A stretch of 64,000 nt of DNA from Endothia cerciana (Eukaryota > Ascomycota > Sordariomycetes > Diaporthales > Cryphonectriaceae), in the NCBI GenBank assembly GCA_026119935.1, contig JALRMH010000001.1:2108001-2172000 (forward strand), in the 5' to 3' direction. This document shows positions 54,245-64,000 of this stretch, piece after piece; the first letter of the stretch is position 1, and every line of letters begins with the position of its first letter. The position numbers and the translations under genes are program-made. Below the pieces are notes generated by a model. That model searched no databases and was not told the origin of the DNA. It saw only the letters and a list, made by a program, of their open reading frames with translations.

Positions 54245-54658
54245 AGCAGAAAGCAGGGCGTGCCCAACAAACATATAAGGTACGGGCGGCCGAGCGAGAT
54301 GAGAGTCTGGGTGATACCTTGCTCTGCCGACCAAGCTTTGCACAGATGCCTCCTGCACTCGAGGGCTTCCCGGAGAGATGCGTGTGTCAGATTCCAAGAA
54401 TGGCAGTATCCTCGTGCACGTACAAGTACAATCATGAAAAGCCGCTGAACGCGAGGATCTGCAATTTACCGCCGTATTTATTATACACTTGTCCTGCCCT
54501 TGTGGTATTCGAAACTACCACCCCACCCCCCTTCCCCGGCTCTCTCCTGTAATGGCTTCGCCATAGGCATGCAAAGCCCGTCGCTACACTCCGCAGCCTC
54601 GACTCGATGTTCTTGGCGTTTATCCACCCATAAACCCCACTCCCAGAAGTCCCCGTCT

Positions 54659-55589
54659 TTATGATATATACGTCGTGCGCTTCTTGTTGTACGCCCGTTG
54701 GTCCTTGAGCCACTGCCTGTACCCAGCCACGCTGGAGATCTTCTCGCCGTAGAAATCGGGAACTGCGGAAGCTCGATTAATATGTGGGATACGCGGGCTG
54801 TGGAGGGAGGGATAGACATACCTGGGTTCCCGGTTGAGGAGTTAGAAGGGTCGACGCGGTTCCTCTTGATCCGAGCAAAGAATTGGCTCTCCTTCTGGAA
54901 TATCAACGTCCCGTCAGCGCCTCGCTCAAGGACAAGCTTCCTTCCGGACAGGCCAGGTTACCTACCACAGTCATGGGTGCCTTATACTTCCTCTTGATCA
55001 GGTAGAACACGGCACTCCCCAGGCTCGGCCCCGCCAGCCACCCCAGCGCCACGAAGCCGATGGTCATCAGGCCCAGCGTCACGATGGGGTCTAGCGGGAT
55101 CTGGCTCGTCAGGCTGTCCGCCGCCCCCGTCGACAGCAGGATGGCGCCGCCGGTCCCGCTCGTCAGCGAGATGACCACGCTGAAGGCGACCTGCCACCTC
55201 CGCCGCGCCTTGCGCAGCCGGAAGAAGGCGTTCCAGTCGAGGGGCGGCGTGTCCGGGTCGGCCCTGGCGGCCGCGCGCTGGGCGGCGCGCGCCGCCGCCG
55301 CGGCGTCGGTGTCGTGGTCGCGGGAGGACGGGGAGGTGGAGGCGTGCCGGCGGGGGGCGGCGGGGGGTTGTTGTGCCGCCCGGAGGGTGAGGATCGGTGA
55401 TGGTCTGGTGGTGGGTCTGCTGATGGTGGTGGTGGTCGCGAAGGGCGCTATGGGGAGCTTGGAGCGGACGGACAAGGTCGAATATGGGCATGCTGTCGCG
55501 GTGCTGCGCAGGGCGATCGGCTGCAGCCCACAGCTGCGCACGACGCCTGACCGCAGCATGGCTGTGGCTGTGGTGCTGCCTGTGATCAT
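54659..55589 (-). CDS. pam17: Presequence translocase-associated motor subunit Pam17
   Basis: Three exons (55589-54966, 54894-54822, 54762-54659) give 266 residues. After a long Arg/Ala/Ser/Thr-rich mitochondrial presequence (to about residue 115) the family core is unmistakable: LDWNAFFRLRKARRRWQVAF, two membrane helices around GTGGAILLSTGAADSLTSQI and PIVTLGLMTIGFVALGWLAG, then KRKYKAPMT, RIKRNRVDPSNSSTGNP, VPDFYGEKISSVAGYRQWLK and a basic end. Pam17 sits in the inner membrane with Tim23 and helps organise the Pam16/18 co-chaperones during matrix import. The start at 55589 is chosen from two nearby in-frame ATGs (the other is 55559). The frame is open further to 55682. Convergent with Uba4. 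Confidence 0.93.
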
Positions 55590-55599
55590 CTTGTCGACG

Positions 55600-55651
55600 T
55601 ACTTCTCCTCTTCTCGATCTTGTAGTACTTCTCCTCTTCTCGATCTTGTAG
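55600..55651. repeat. 26-bp tandem duplication just upstream of pam17
   Basis: TACTTCTCCTCTTCTCGATC-TTGTAG occurs twice back to back, immediately upstream of the chosen start, so it lies in the 5' leader (minus strand) or promoter. Confidence 0.85.
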
Positions 55652-58600
55652 TAGCTTGACGACTCGTCGGGCGAGGCTTCACGACGGGCTCCTCAGTGAC
55701 ATCAGTATCGTGTCCCGGGAGGTGATGTCGTTTCTCCGTGCGGGCCGTTCGTCCCGGCCAAAATTTCTGGGTGGAGCAGTGACGTTTGCCGTGGTAAGCT
55801 CGATCGTTATCGTGGTCGGCGCTGAGGTTTTTGCCCAGCTCCGCTTTGGCGTGGGAACGTACGAGGTCGAAAGCTTGGGGTCATGGTGGCCCAAGCTTCT
55901 TTTCCCTCGAGGCAACGTGCCTGCCGCACGAAATGCAGGGTTAGGGTTCAAGGGATCGATTCGAGGGCACCTTTCTTGACTTGATATCCTGTCTCTCACC
56001 TATTTACTTTTTTACTTTTATCACTTCGATACTGCCATGTACTCTGTTAAATAATGTCTGTTAATGCAACGTGTCGTACTATTGAAATTAACCTCATAAA
56101 TAAATAATAGTTCTTTTCAGTCCATGGGTGAGGAGACCCGGCGCATGTATTGCCGGAAGACTTTGGAGTTAGCAGCTAATCGCTTTTTATCAATCAATCT
56201 CTATTGTAAGTTGGGCACTGAGTTGCGTTGCTAAATTATATACAGATATCCAGCTCTCCTGGTATACCGCGGGCCCGCCTCTGAAGTGGGATGAAGCGAT
56301 ATCCACTACTACATCAATATTACATGTTGGACTCTTCACCGTCCTAAGCCTTCTCCGCTAACAGGTACTCATCGTCACACATGCTGAAATCGCTCAGCAC
56401 AAGTCATCCGCGAACAGCCGGATAGGTCATTGACGCGACCCTCAAGCCGCCCGCAGACCTCACAGTTCGAAGTTTCTGAACTGCGAGCAATCTTCTCTAC
56501 ACGGTCTTTCCCCCACTCTGGGGAGCAGTATGCGAGACATCAGGATCCCCTGTAGACCCCATCACCGCTGAGTCCCTACCCTCGTGTGCCCCTTCGTGGG
56601 CGGTAGTGATAGACATTGCCTCCGGGTCGGCCTCTCCTTGGGCCCTAAAGTCTCCCTTACGGCCAATGGATACCATAACCCTAGTCTCTCTCAACAGGCT
56701 GGCTGCCCTCCTTCCCAGAGGGCGGGCCACCCTTCCTCTTGATGGTGCGCCACTCCATGGCAAGGGCGCAGGAGCGTCTGTGCCGCCGTCCTTCCCCTTC
56801 AGGTCTTGGTTTTCACCTGGCTGTGGTGGCCCACGCTGCTGCTCAGGCATGGAGGCCATTTTGATGGTAAGGAGGCGACAGGAACTTGTATGAAGTGAAA
56901 AGGGATGTGTCGGTTAAAGCGAGAAGAAGAAACCTGCAAAGCACACTGTGGACGTTGGGATTCTGGAGCGACGCGAACTCGGTTCGAGTGAGGCTCGGAT
57001 GGATTATGAGGTTCGGGCCCTGAATTGCCCTATAAACAACCCGGGAATATGAGAAGTGAGAGCCCGCCGAAATGGATTCAGAAGCGAATGTCCATAGTGA
57101 AGTCCATTGGCGAAAACTCCCTCTACAAACCGACTTGGGAAATCACCGCCCTGGATATGGGAGTGGACCGACATTGGATGCTGCGACCAATGGCATTTTG
57201 ACATTTTGCAGGTCTTCCCACTGCTTCTTCAACACCCAATGCTGGCCTGACACCCAATTTGGACAACGACATCGCGCCCACATGAATTCATGTAGAAAGC
57301 TACTTTCCTACATACCACAAGGTCGTTCCGGATCTCCAGATTGTTTCGGGACGCAGCCTAGGGTACGAAGTTATGATCAGCATTCTTCTTTCAGCTGACC
57401 TCGAGGTTCTACGGGCATTTGCGGCTCCTTTCAGGGCCTTTTCTCCCCGCCTCAGACTACCAAATGCCCTCATCTCGTCCAGATCATAAAGAAAAGAGGC
57501 GGCAACTCGAACTCAAAAGGTGTCTAGTGTTACCTAGCCGAGATACCTCGGTGCTATAGAGCATTATAGGGACCATCCCATTCAGTTTATCGCTTATTAG
57601 TTGTCATGTAGACTAGTTGCAGTAGATTGTTATAGTGGTACATTGAAGTAAGGGTTATTGTTGGACCAGTTAACGGGGTGTAGAATTTTATAATTAGTAC
57701 GAATTAGTACGGATGGAATTTTTCTCAAGAGCACGTAAAGATACCGGTTGCTCTTTCCCCTACCACAGCATATAGTCGTCTCATTATACGAAACATCGTG
57801 AACAGTGCTTTATAATGAGTACACTGCAATAATAACCCATGCCTGGATACTGGTCACCCCAGACTGGTATAAGGATACCTCAGTTACGATACAAGTAATA
57901 CTCTTTTACCCATATCCTTCACGGCTTACCTGTGAAGTGTTACTATCAATGACTTGATCTCTTCCACTGACATTTGTTCTCTGATGGGGATTCAACTGCG
58001 TCCCACTCTGACGTCAGCCTTGAGCAGTTGGATGCGGCCTTGATATTCTGGTGGATATAGCTATAAGTGTCCATCTGCCCTGTAAGTTCGGTCCAGTCAG
58101 GAGCCTGCTCCTCGAAACCCTTGAGTCTCTTGGTCGTTTCCGTTATTTCCACCATTGCTGCCAAGGCTTCGCTACTGCGGACTGCAGGCTGGCAGTGTGA
58201 ACAACCAGGACCACCATTTCGTCCATTATAACCAAAATTCGAGGAAGCTTTTGCCAATGCGCCCCTCCTCACCGCCCGGACTCGGGCTTTACGGTAGCGC
58301 CTCGTCACCGAGAGCCTGTTATCTGAGTCGTAACACTGCTAGTGAGACCCGCCAGTCCACTTTTTACCATGGTGGGGTGCCAGGTTCTGTGGAGCTTCTT
58401 CCGCTGCGACCCCCTGATACTTCCGCAGGAAGATACCATCCAGGGATGACAAGCGGCACCGACAACATCTACGCAGCTAGGGTGCCCTTTTTTTTTTTTT
58501 TAATACCATAGTATATACTGCATAGGATATCCGATACTATAGTGTAATGTTGCCCAGCGGAGCACAACAACGTCGGAGTCCACTTTGGCCCTGAAACCGC

Positions 58601-58749
58601 GCCGGCTAACTGGATCGCTCCAGGGTGCTTATTGAAGTGAATCCCTCGTTTTGATCTTCGATGCACCACCAGTTTCAGCACCGCCGCTTGCTCTATCTTG
58701 AGTTCCCGCCACTGGTCACCGTGATCATCATCAACACAGCGTCTCCAAC
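55652..58749. other. Long intergenic region
   Basis: About 3 kb. Has a telomere-like string at 55937-55950, AT-rich patches at 55980-56130 and 57530-57720, one small candidate gene (56497-56859, listed separately) and a T14-16 run near 58489-58503. Nothing else supported. Confidence 0.5.
56497..56859 (-). CDS. Small hydrophilic protein, hypothetical
   Basis: 120-codon frame starting MASMPEQQRGPPQPGENQD, preceded by CATCAAAATGG, a typical fungal start context. The protein is polar, Pro/Gly/Arg-rich, without signal peptide or helices, and not recognised. It has no overlapping better frame, but nothing beyond the start context supports it. Confidence 0.4.
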   Translation of the reverse strand: MASMPEQQRGPPQPGENQDLKGKDGGTDAPAPLPWSGAPSRGRVARPLGRRAASLLRETRVMVSIGRKGDFRAQGEADPEAMSITTAHEGAHEGRDSAVMGSTGDPDVSHTAPQSGGKTV

Positions 58750-60523
58750 ATGAGTCCCACACCCGGGGCCCAGCCGCACCTGGATGCGACGACCTCTCTA
58801 CACCACCTCCGATCCATCGCCATGGACCGTCTCCCCCCCCTGTCCTGGGCCTACCTCCCCGTGGCAGTCACCACCATCTACCTCGTTGTCTCGAGCTTCA
58901 TCACCTGGTATCGTCTGCGCCAGTTCCCCGGCCCCCGCCTAGCATCCATCTCAACGCTCTGGCTCGCCCGCACCTCCCTGACGGGCCGCGCCCCGGCGAT
59001 CCACCAGGCCGCACGCAAGGAGTACAACCGCCCTCTTATCCGCATCGCGCCCGACATCCTCATGACCGACGACCCTACCATCCACCGCCACATGAATGGC
59101 GCGCAGTCCGGCTACGTCAAGGCACCGTGGTATAGCTCGCTGCGCACTGATGCCTACACGCACAGCATGTTCAGCTCGCGCGACGTCGCGTTCCACGACG
59201 ACGTCAAGGCCAGGGTGTCGCCGGGGTACACAGGCCGCGACGTGCCCGGGATGGAGGCCGAGATCGACGAGGGGCTCGCCTCCCTCAAGGACCTCATCCG
59301 GCGCGAGTACCTGAGCGCGCCCGGGGAGACCAAGGCGGTCGACTTCTCGAACGTGCCGACGTACTTCGCGCTGGACTCATTGAGCAAGATGGCCTTCGGC
59401 GAGGCCTTTGGGTATCTGGCTGCCGGGAGCGATATTGGAGGCTGGATCAAGAGCCAGCATCAGACGATGAAGATGATGGTGCTGGGGGCCGATGTGGAGT
59501 GGCTGGGGAAGCTGTTGTTCTCGGATTTCGTGCTGCGGCTGATTGGGCCGAAGCCGACGGACAAGAATGCGATTGGCAAGATGATGGCGTATGTCTGCTG
59601 GATGATTTGCCCTGCTGGTTATAAGGTTGCTGTAGGCTAACGTGACCTCCTCTCTAGTACGGCACATGAGGTTGTTTCTGCGCGCACCAGCCCGAAAGCC
59701 GAACCGGTACAGGACATGCTGGTACGTTGGTAATGACGGTCACGGTCTGTATGAGACGGGATACATTAGTCGAGGCTAACAACGTACAGGGCTCCTTCAT
59801 CAGCCGCGGCCTGTCACCCAAACAGTGCGAGGTCGAGATCCTCCTCCAGATCGCCGCCGGGGCGGACACGACCGCCAGCGTAATCCGCTTCGTGCTGATC
59901 ATGGTAACCTCGACCCCCCACGTCTACCGCCGCCTCCAGCAAGAGATCGACGAGGGCATCGCCAACGGCACCATCTCCAGCCCCATCACGGCCGCCCAAG
60001 GGAAAGCAATGCCGTACCTACAGGCCGTCATCTTCGAGACGATCCGCTACCACCCCCCGGCCTTCGGCCTCCTCCCCAAGGTCGTGCCGCCCAAGGGAGA
60101 TGTGCTCGCGGGCCAGTTCGTCCCGGGCGGCACCAAGATCGCCTTCAACTCGTGGATGGGCATGCGGCAGACAGACGTCTTTGGGCCCGACGTTGATGTG
60201 TTCCGTCCGGAGCGCTGGACCGACGCGTCGCCCGAGGACCTGCGCAAGATGCAGCGCGTCGTCGACCAGATCTTCGGGTGGGGCCGGTATAGATGTGCCG
60301 GGAGGATCATTGCCCTGGTTGAGCTGAACAAGATCTTTGTGGAGGTGAGTCGCGGCAAGACGGAGAGACGAACAAGAGAGAGGGGATGCTGACACAGATA
60401 TATAAGCTGTTCCGCGAGTTCGACTTCCAGCTTTTGAACCCAGCCAAGCCGTGGTCCGAGGAATTATTCAACACATTTGTCGTGAGCGATATGTGGATGC
60501 GGGTGTCGGCAAGGCAGGTCTGA
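58750..60523 (+). CDS. Cytochrome P450, CYP57/pisatin-demethylase-like
   Basis: Four exons (58750-59588, 59658-59721, 59790-60344, 60398-60523) join to 527 residues. Start at 58750 gives a short tail before the membrane anchor at about residues 30-55 (a Met at 58825 is also possible), then the Pro-rich hinge RQFPGPRLAS. P450 marks: I-helix AGADTTAS, K-helix ETIR, PERW region FRPERW, and heme loop FGWGRYRCAGRIIALVELNK with the Cys thiolate. The overall pattern, including IRIAPDILMTDDP early and ELNKIFVE after the heme Cys, is that of the CYP57/CYP503-type group, whose best-known member demethylates pisatin. Substrate here is unknown. It is an ER monooxygenase needing a P450 reductase. No biosynthetic partners are near. 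Confidence 0.94.
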
Positions 60524-62338
60524 GCCGTAGACGTAAGAAATGAAAGTCTGAAAGGAGACCGCTTCGGCGACCGGGACGATGGGGGCGGCCCGAGTCGAGA
60601 TACCAGGGACGAGGCCAAGGTAGAGACAACCCCAAGCGGATTATACCATAGCGCTCTTCAAGATTCACAAGCACCACCTGTTCTCTGGTCGGTGAATGTG
60701 CCACATAGACAGATTTCAGTAGATCGCTATGGTGGTGTTCATGGTTAATTGGTCATCTGAAATGTATAACTGTTACTCTCGAACTCGTTTTCCATACCAA
60801 AATAGGCCACGTTATATAAATCCTTACTTCGCCGGATAACGTCGACTTGTAGGTACCTGAACACGCCGGATGTAAGCATTGCCCAGACGACCTTTTGAGA
60901 CAGCTGCTCACTCTCAGATATCGTAGCACAACACGCCATACGAGACTCCCCGGGCCGTCAACGACATCCAGAAGGCAGGCTACGCCTCAAGACGGGCAGG
61001 GAAACGCTAGCATCTACCTTTCCCGGAAGCATAGCCAGCATCATCGGCAGACCTCCTCGTGAGAATATAGGGGACCCAGGCCGGAGGTCAGCCGCAGCCG
61101 AAGAAGATGCGCGTCGTGTGCGGATCGGCATTCGTGGCCGTCTGCAATGCTTTGGCAAAGGTCCGCGGAGGCTTCTTCCGAATTTTTTTATAGCTTCGAG
61201 GAGCAGGCCGATTCCCTCCTTGTCGGGCTCAGTTGCCATCCAGGCGATACATGCCGCATCGCAACACCTACTTCACCATGGGCGTGTCGTGATGATAAGC
61301 TGAGTAATTATATGGTGGCGTAGACAGCATTACGTGCAGCCGTGCTGCGGCACCCCGGCTTATATGCGTTGAAACATATTCAATGTGCAGGTCAATCGAA
61401 GGTGAATTGTTGATATTCTACCAAGGTTGCCTGTCGAAAGGCAAGGAGAGGAAAAGAGACGACGAAAAGGCTGCTGTGATGGTGGCACGGCGAATGGCAA
61501 GCAGGACCTCGCAAGGGTTAGGGCTAGCACCGCGAGTGGGTCCTTGAGCGATAAGCTTCCCTTATCGCCGCCGGTGCACCTCACTTCCACTCCGTTTGTA
61601 GCAGACTAGCCTCCTTTCCCCCCCCCCCCTCTCTCTCTCTCTCTCTCTTTATCTCTTTCGATAGGCCACTCTCTTCGTAAATCAACGATATTCTGCGTGC
61701 AACTCGTGCCGTCGTCCCGTAGAACCAAACTGCCGTCACAGCTGTTGTTGCCAACTGCTAGAAAGACAGGGGCAAGATCAGCCTGTCGATAGCAGGCATC
61801 GCCTAAGACCAGCGGATCAGACGAAACCCTACTACGCTAAACATCTAATACTACTGAGGACTCTTCGCTAAACAGCTTTCAAGTCTTTAATGGAAGCTTT
61901 ATGATGATATAATAAGTTAGAATAAATTGGAAAATTATACAAATACGCTACTAATTCTGAAGTCAGTTAAATTTAATATATCTATGATATATTTATATAG
62001 TCTTAAAATTATCTAATAATACATACTTTGTAACCCGCTAATTTTCAACCGCGCTTATTAATCATATAGCGGTTAATCGCTAATTTTATGAGCGTGTCGG
62101 TGCTTAGTAGAACCGACCGCGCGTTGTGACCCTTGCGTCACATCGCAATCTTGGTAACAGCAACATCCCATTGAAGGGCTTGTCCCTTGGAAGGTTCGGG
62201 GCCTTCACTGCTTCTGGTGCGTTTTCGTTCTCGCGAACCATACAAGAGCCACTACCTCGTGGGCAACGCGTACAATGCGCACTTGTTGACAAGCCACGAT
62301 CCGCGCACCGCAGGCGCGTCGGAACACGCTCCGTAGCC
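60524..62338. other. Intergenic region with an AT-rich island
   Basis: No supported gene. Contains AGGGTTAGGG at 61514-61523, a 12-base C run plus CT repeat at 61618-61650, and about 200 bases (61880-62090) of very AT-rich sequence next to the GC-rich start of the chromodomain gene. Confidence 0.55.
61618..61650. repeat. C run followed by (CT)n
   Basis: C12 directly followed by about nine CT units and T3. Confidence 0.9.
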
Positions 62339-64000
62339 ATGGCGGACGAGGAAATAACCGACGAGGTGGACTGGGCGCTCTTCGGAGCGGACCTGAAGGC
62401 CTCGAAGATGATCATCAAGCGACCTCGACCCCCTGTACCATTCGAGATCCCCATCCTACCCCAGCCGCGGCGATACAGACCAGGCAGCGGGCCTCCTCCG
62501 CCTCGGATCGACTTGCAGCTCCCTCACGATTCGGACGCCTTCATCGTCGACAAGGTCATCTTACCCCTCGAGCCCTTCACAGCTCGTCAAAGGAGGGCGT
62601 ACTACATCATCGGATGGCCCGACCTACCCGCCGCGAGACCCGTCATAGACTGCACCAAGGCGCTCGACTTTGTCTCCCCTCGGACGATGGAGGACTGGGA
62701 GCACCAGGATTTCCTGCGTCGGGAGGCTGAGAGGGAACGGGCTGAGAAAGAAGCCAGAGAAGCTGCAGAGGCTACTGCAGCTGCCAAGGCTTGGGGCAAA
62801 GGCATGGCTTACACAAAATCACTACCTAATGGGAAGAAGAAGCCGGGGAAGAAGCCGAAGCACGCAGGAACAAAGCCTGGGAGACCGCCGACACCTCGAC
62901 TGGACAGCAAGTTGGAGGAGATACTTGCTAAGCGCAAGCATGGCCCCTCTCTATCTACACCCCAGAAGAGTAGGATCGCGCAACTGGAGGCCGAGATGGA
63001 CATGCTGGATGACATGCGGGAGAGTTTGGATGAGGAGGCGGAGGCGGAACTCCAACGGCAGCTGGAAGATGAAATACGGGGTGTGAATGACACGGACCGG
63101 GCAATTGGTGTGGAGGACTCGGATGGTGTGAACTTGCGCCAGGCGAGTGATCCCATATCTCGTCTGGGAAGCTCATCGAGGGCGAGCAGCACAAGGCTTA
63201 CGCCTATTCCAGAAGCAATTTCAAGTAGGGCAAAACCCGTCGCGAGAGGATCTGCGACTTCTTCTGCACAGAGGTCTCCCATTCCGCGCCCCACCAGCCA
63301 AGCAGGACTGTCCGCCCCTGCGCCCTTGAGCCATCTCTCACGACCCTCCTCCCAAAAGCCGATCTCAACAACTCCCATACCACTACCAAGCCTGCCCGAA
63401 TTTGTCTCAAAAACGAAGCCCAAGTCATCGACCCAGACACCAAAGAGTACAGTCCCTTCGGTACACACGAAGACATCGGCCTCAGAATTACGAACGTCAA
63501 AGCCGACTTCCTTGGCATCGAGACCAGAGGACCGGGGAGAGCTAGCACGGCCTAGTTCATCCTCTTCAAGACCGCCTCCAGGCTTCAACGCGTATGAGGG
63601 CTTCACGACCACCAGCAGCTTCACGCCCGTAGGTGGACACCTCCCACGGCACCCCAAGCGACCAGCGGAAGACTCGCCTTCAGGAGGCCCCGCAGTAGAC
63701 GTTGCGAGCGTCCAAGCCAAGAAGAAGCAGAAGAGGAAAGCACCCAAGCTTTCCCAACCAGCCTCTGGACCTGTCACGGGCGAGGGGGAAGCAGTGCCAG
63801 CTCAGCAGGAATGGATGGTCAAGCGCCTTGAAGGCCATCGAGTCGAAGATGGGGTGCACTACTTCAAAGTCCGGTGGGAGGGCGACTGGCCTCCCGATGA
63901 GAATCCGTCATGGGAGCCTGAGGAGAACATCTCGGCGGATCTTGTGAAAAAGTATCTGAAACGCAAGGCCGCTCTTGATGCCGAAAGGGCGAAGCGCCCC
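62339..64000 (+). CDS. Chromodomain protein, 3' truncated by window edge
   Basis: Open for 554 codons from the ATG at 62339 (GCCATGG) to the right edge with no stop, so the C-terminus is missing. A clear chromodomain begins at residue 491: EWMVKRLEGHRVEDGVHYFK, VRWEGDWPPDENPSWEPEEN and LVKKYLKR, with the aromatic positions (Tyr/Trp/Trp) of a methyl-lysine cage. An earlier block at residues about 62-120 (DAFIVDKVILPLEP, RRAYYIIGWPDLPA, DWEHQ) resembles a divergent chromo or chromo-shadow-like fold. Between them are an AT-hook-like GTKPGRPPTPR, a coiled coil near 210-250, and a long Ser/Pro-rich linker. Likely a heterochromatin reader (HP1/Swi6-like role, or RITS Chp-like). I cannot place it more exactly without the rest. 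Confidence 0.9.
   Translation, partial: MADEEITDEVDWALFGADLKASKMIIKRPRPPVPFEIPILPQPRRYRPGSGPPPPRIDLQLPHDSDAFIVDKVILPLEPFTARQRRAYYIIGWPDLPAARPVIDCTKALDFVSPRTMEDWEHQDFLRREAERERAEKEAREAAEATAAAKAWGKGMAYTKSLPNGKKKPGKKPKHAGTKPGRPPTPRLDSKLEEILAKRKHGPSLSTPQKSRIAQLEAEMDMLDDMRESLDEEAEAELQRQLEDEIRGVNDTDRAIGVEDSDGVNLRQASDPISRLGSSSRASSTRLTPIPEAISSRAKPVARGSATSSAQRSPIPRPTSQAGLSAPAPLSHLSRPSSQKPISTTPIPLPSLPEFVSKTKPKSSTQTPKSTVPSVHTKTSASELRTSKPTSLASRPEDRGELARPSSSSSRPPPGFNAYEGFTTTSSFTPVGGHLPRHPKRPAEDSPSGGPAVDVASVQAKKKQKRKAPKLSQPASGPVTGEGEAVPAQQEWMVKRLEGHRVEDGVHYFKVRWEGDWPPDENPSWEPEENISADLVKKYLKRKAALDAERAKRP

Noticed and set aside
53021..54397. 458-codon minus-strand frame over uba4
   Set aside because: Antisense shadow of the GC-rich Uba4 exons, which carry clear E1 and rhodanese motifs.
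55656..55979. 107-codon plus frame with a membrane-helix-like segment
   Set aside because: It overlaps the pam17 promoter and the 26-bp duplication, has no homology features, and a competing minus frame of equal length covers it.
57530..57920. AT-rich stretch considered as a transposon remnant
   Set aside because: No terminal repeats, no reading frame and no second copy in the window.
62809..63777. 322-codon minus-strand frame
   Set aside because: It is antisense to the chromodomain gene, whose plus frame is open, motif-bearing and longer. The minus frame is Gly/Ser/Leu-rich shadow.

Overview
The window is genomic DNA of a filamentous ascomycete (Pezizomycotina, most likely a Sordariomycete). 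The evidence is short 40-110 nt introns with GTRNGT/GC donors and CTAAC/CTGAY-like branch sites, GC-rich coding DNA, gene families typical of moulds (Pth11-like receptor, CYP57-like P450, OCH1-type glycosyltransferase, acyltransferase-3, Ulp1-type protease, Uba4, Pam17), and gene-poor AT-rich gaps. No operons, rRNA, tRNA, CRISPR or intact transposons were seen. The species assignment is inference.

Layout. 1-5.3 kb: a 7-exon phosphate/sugar-type (TPT) transporter convergent with an unrecognised protein. 6.5-10.4 kb: an MDR-type oxidoreductase divergent from a Deinococcus-type (DRB0094 family) RNA ligase. 11.6-16.4 kb: poorly resolved reading frames without a confident gene. 16.4-25.4 kb: an acyltransferase-3 membrane protein, a DXD glycosyltransferase and a MYND zinc-finger protein. 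25.8-30.9 kb: a GMC oxidoreductase and a type-B carboxylesterase, adjacent on the minus strand. Both keep good exon/intron structures but carry several frame disruptions, so both look like young pseudogenes. 34.8-42.0 kb: a Pth11-like receptor, an amino-acid/choline-type permease and an SMP-30/gluconolactonase. 42.6-46.4 kb: a 1,249-residue low-complexity, probably nuclear protein with a SUMO-interaction-like motif. 48.7-55.6 kb: a conserved housekeeping block with an Ulp1/NEDD8-type cysteine protease, probable ribosome-biogenesis factor SLX9, the E1-like/rhodanese enzyme Uba4 and the mitochondrial import motor subunit Pam17. 58.7-60.5 kb: a CYP57-like cytochrome P450. 62.3 kb to the right edge: the first 554 residues of a chromodomain protein.

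How the genes relate. The 48-56 kb block is functionally mixed but basic: ubiquitin-like protein processing and activation, small-subunit ribosome assembly, and mitochondrial protein import. The 25-42 kb block is environmental: secreted oxidase and esterase (now broken), a surface receptor, nutrient uptake and lactone hydrolysis. No polyketide or peptide synthase is present, so I do not call a secondary-metabolite cluster.

Exon models were joined by hand. Twelve multi-exon or single-intron models give lengths divisible by three with the expected family motifs, while the two pseudogenes do not. The most notable observations are the paired decay of the GMC and esterase genes, GC-AG introns, a Uba4 intron bounded by a 7-bp direct repeat and filled with a purine microsatellite, a start-codon-only exon in SLX9, micro-exons in the Ulp-type protease, and a Deinococcus-type RNA ligase.
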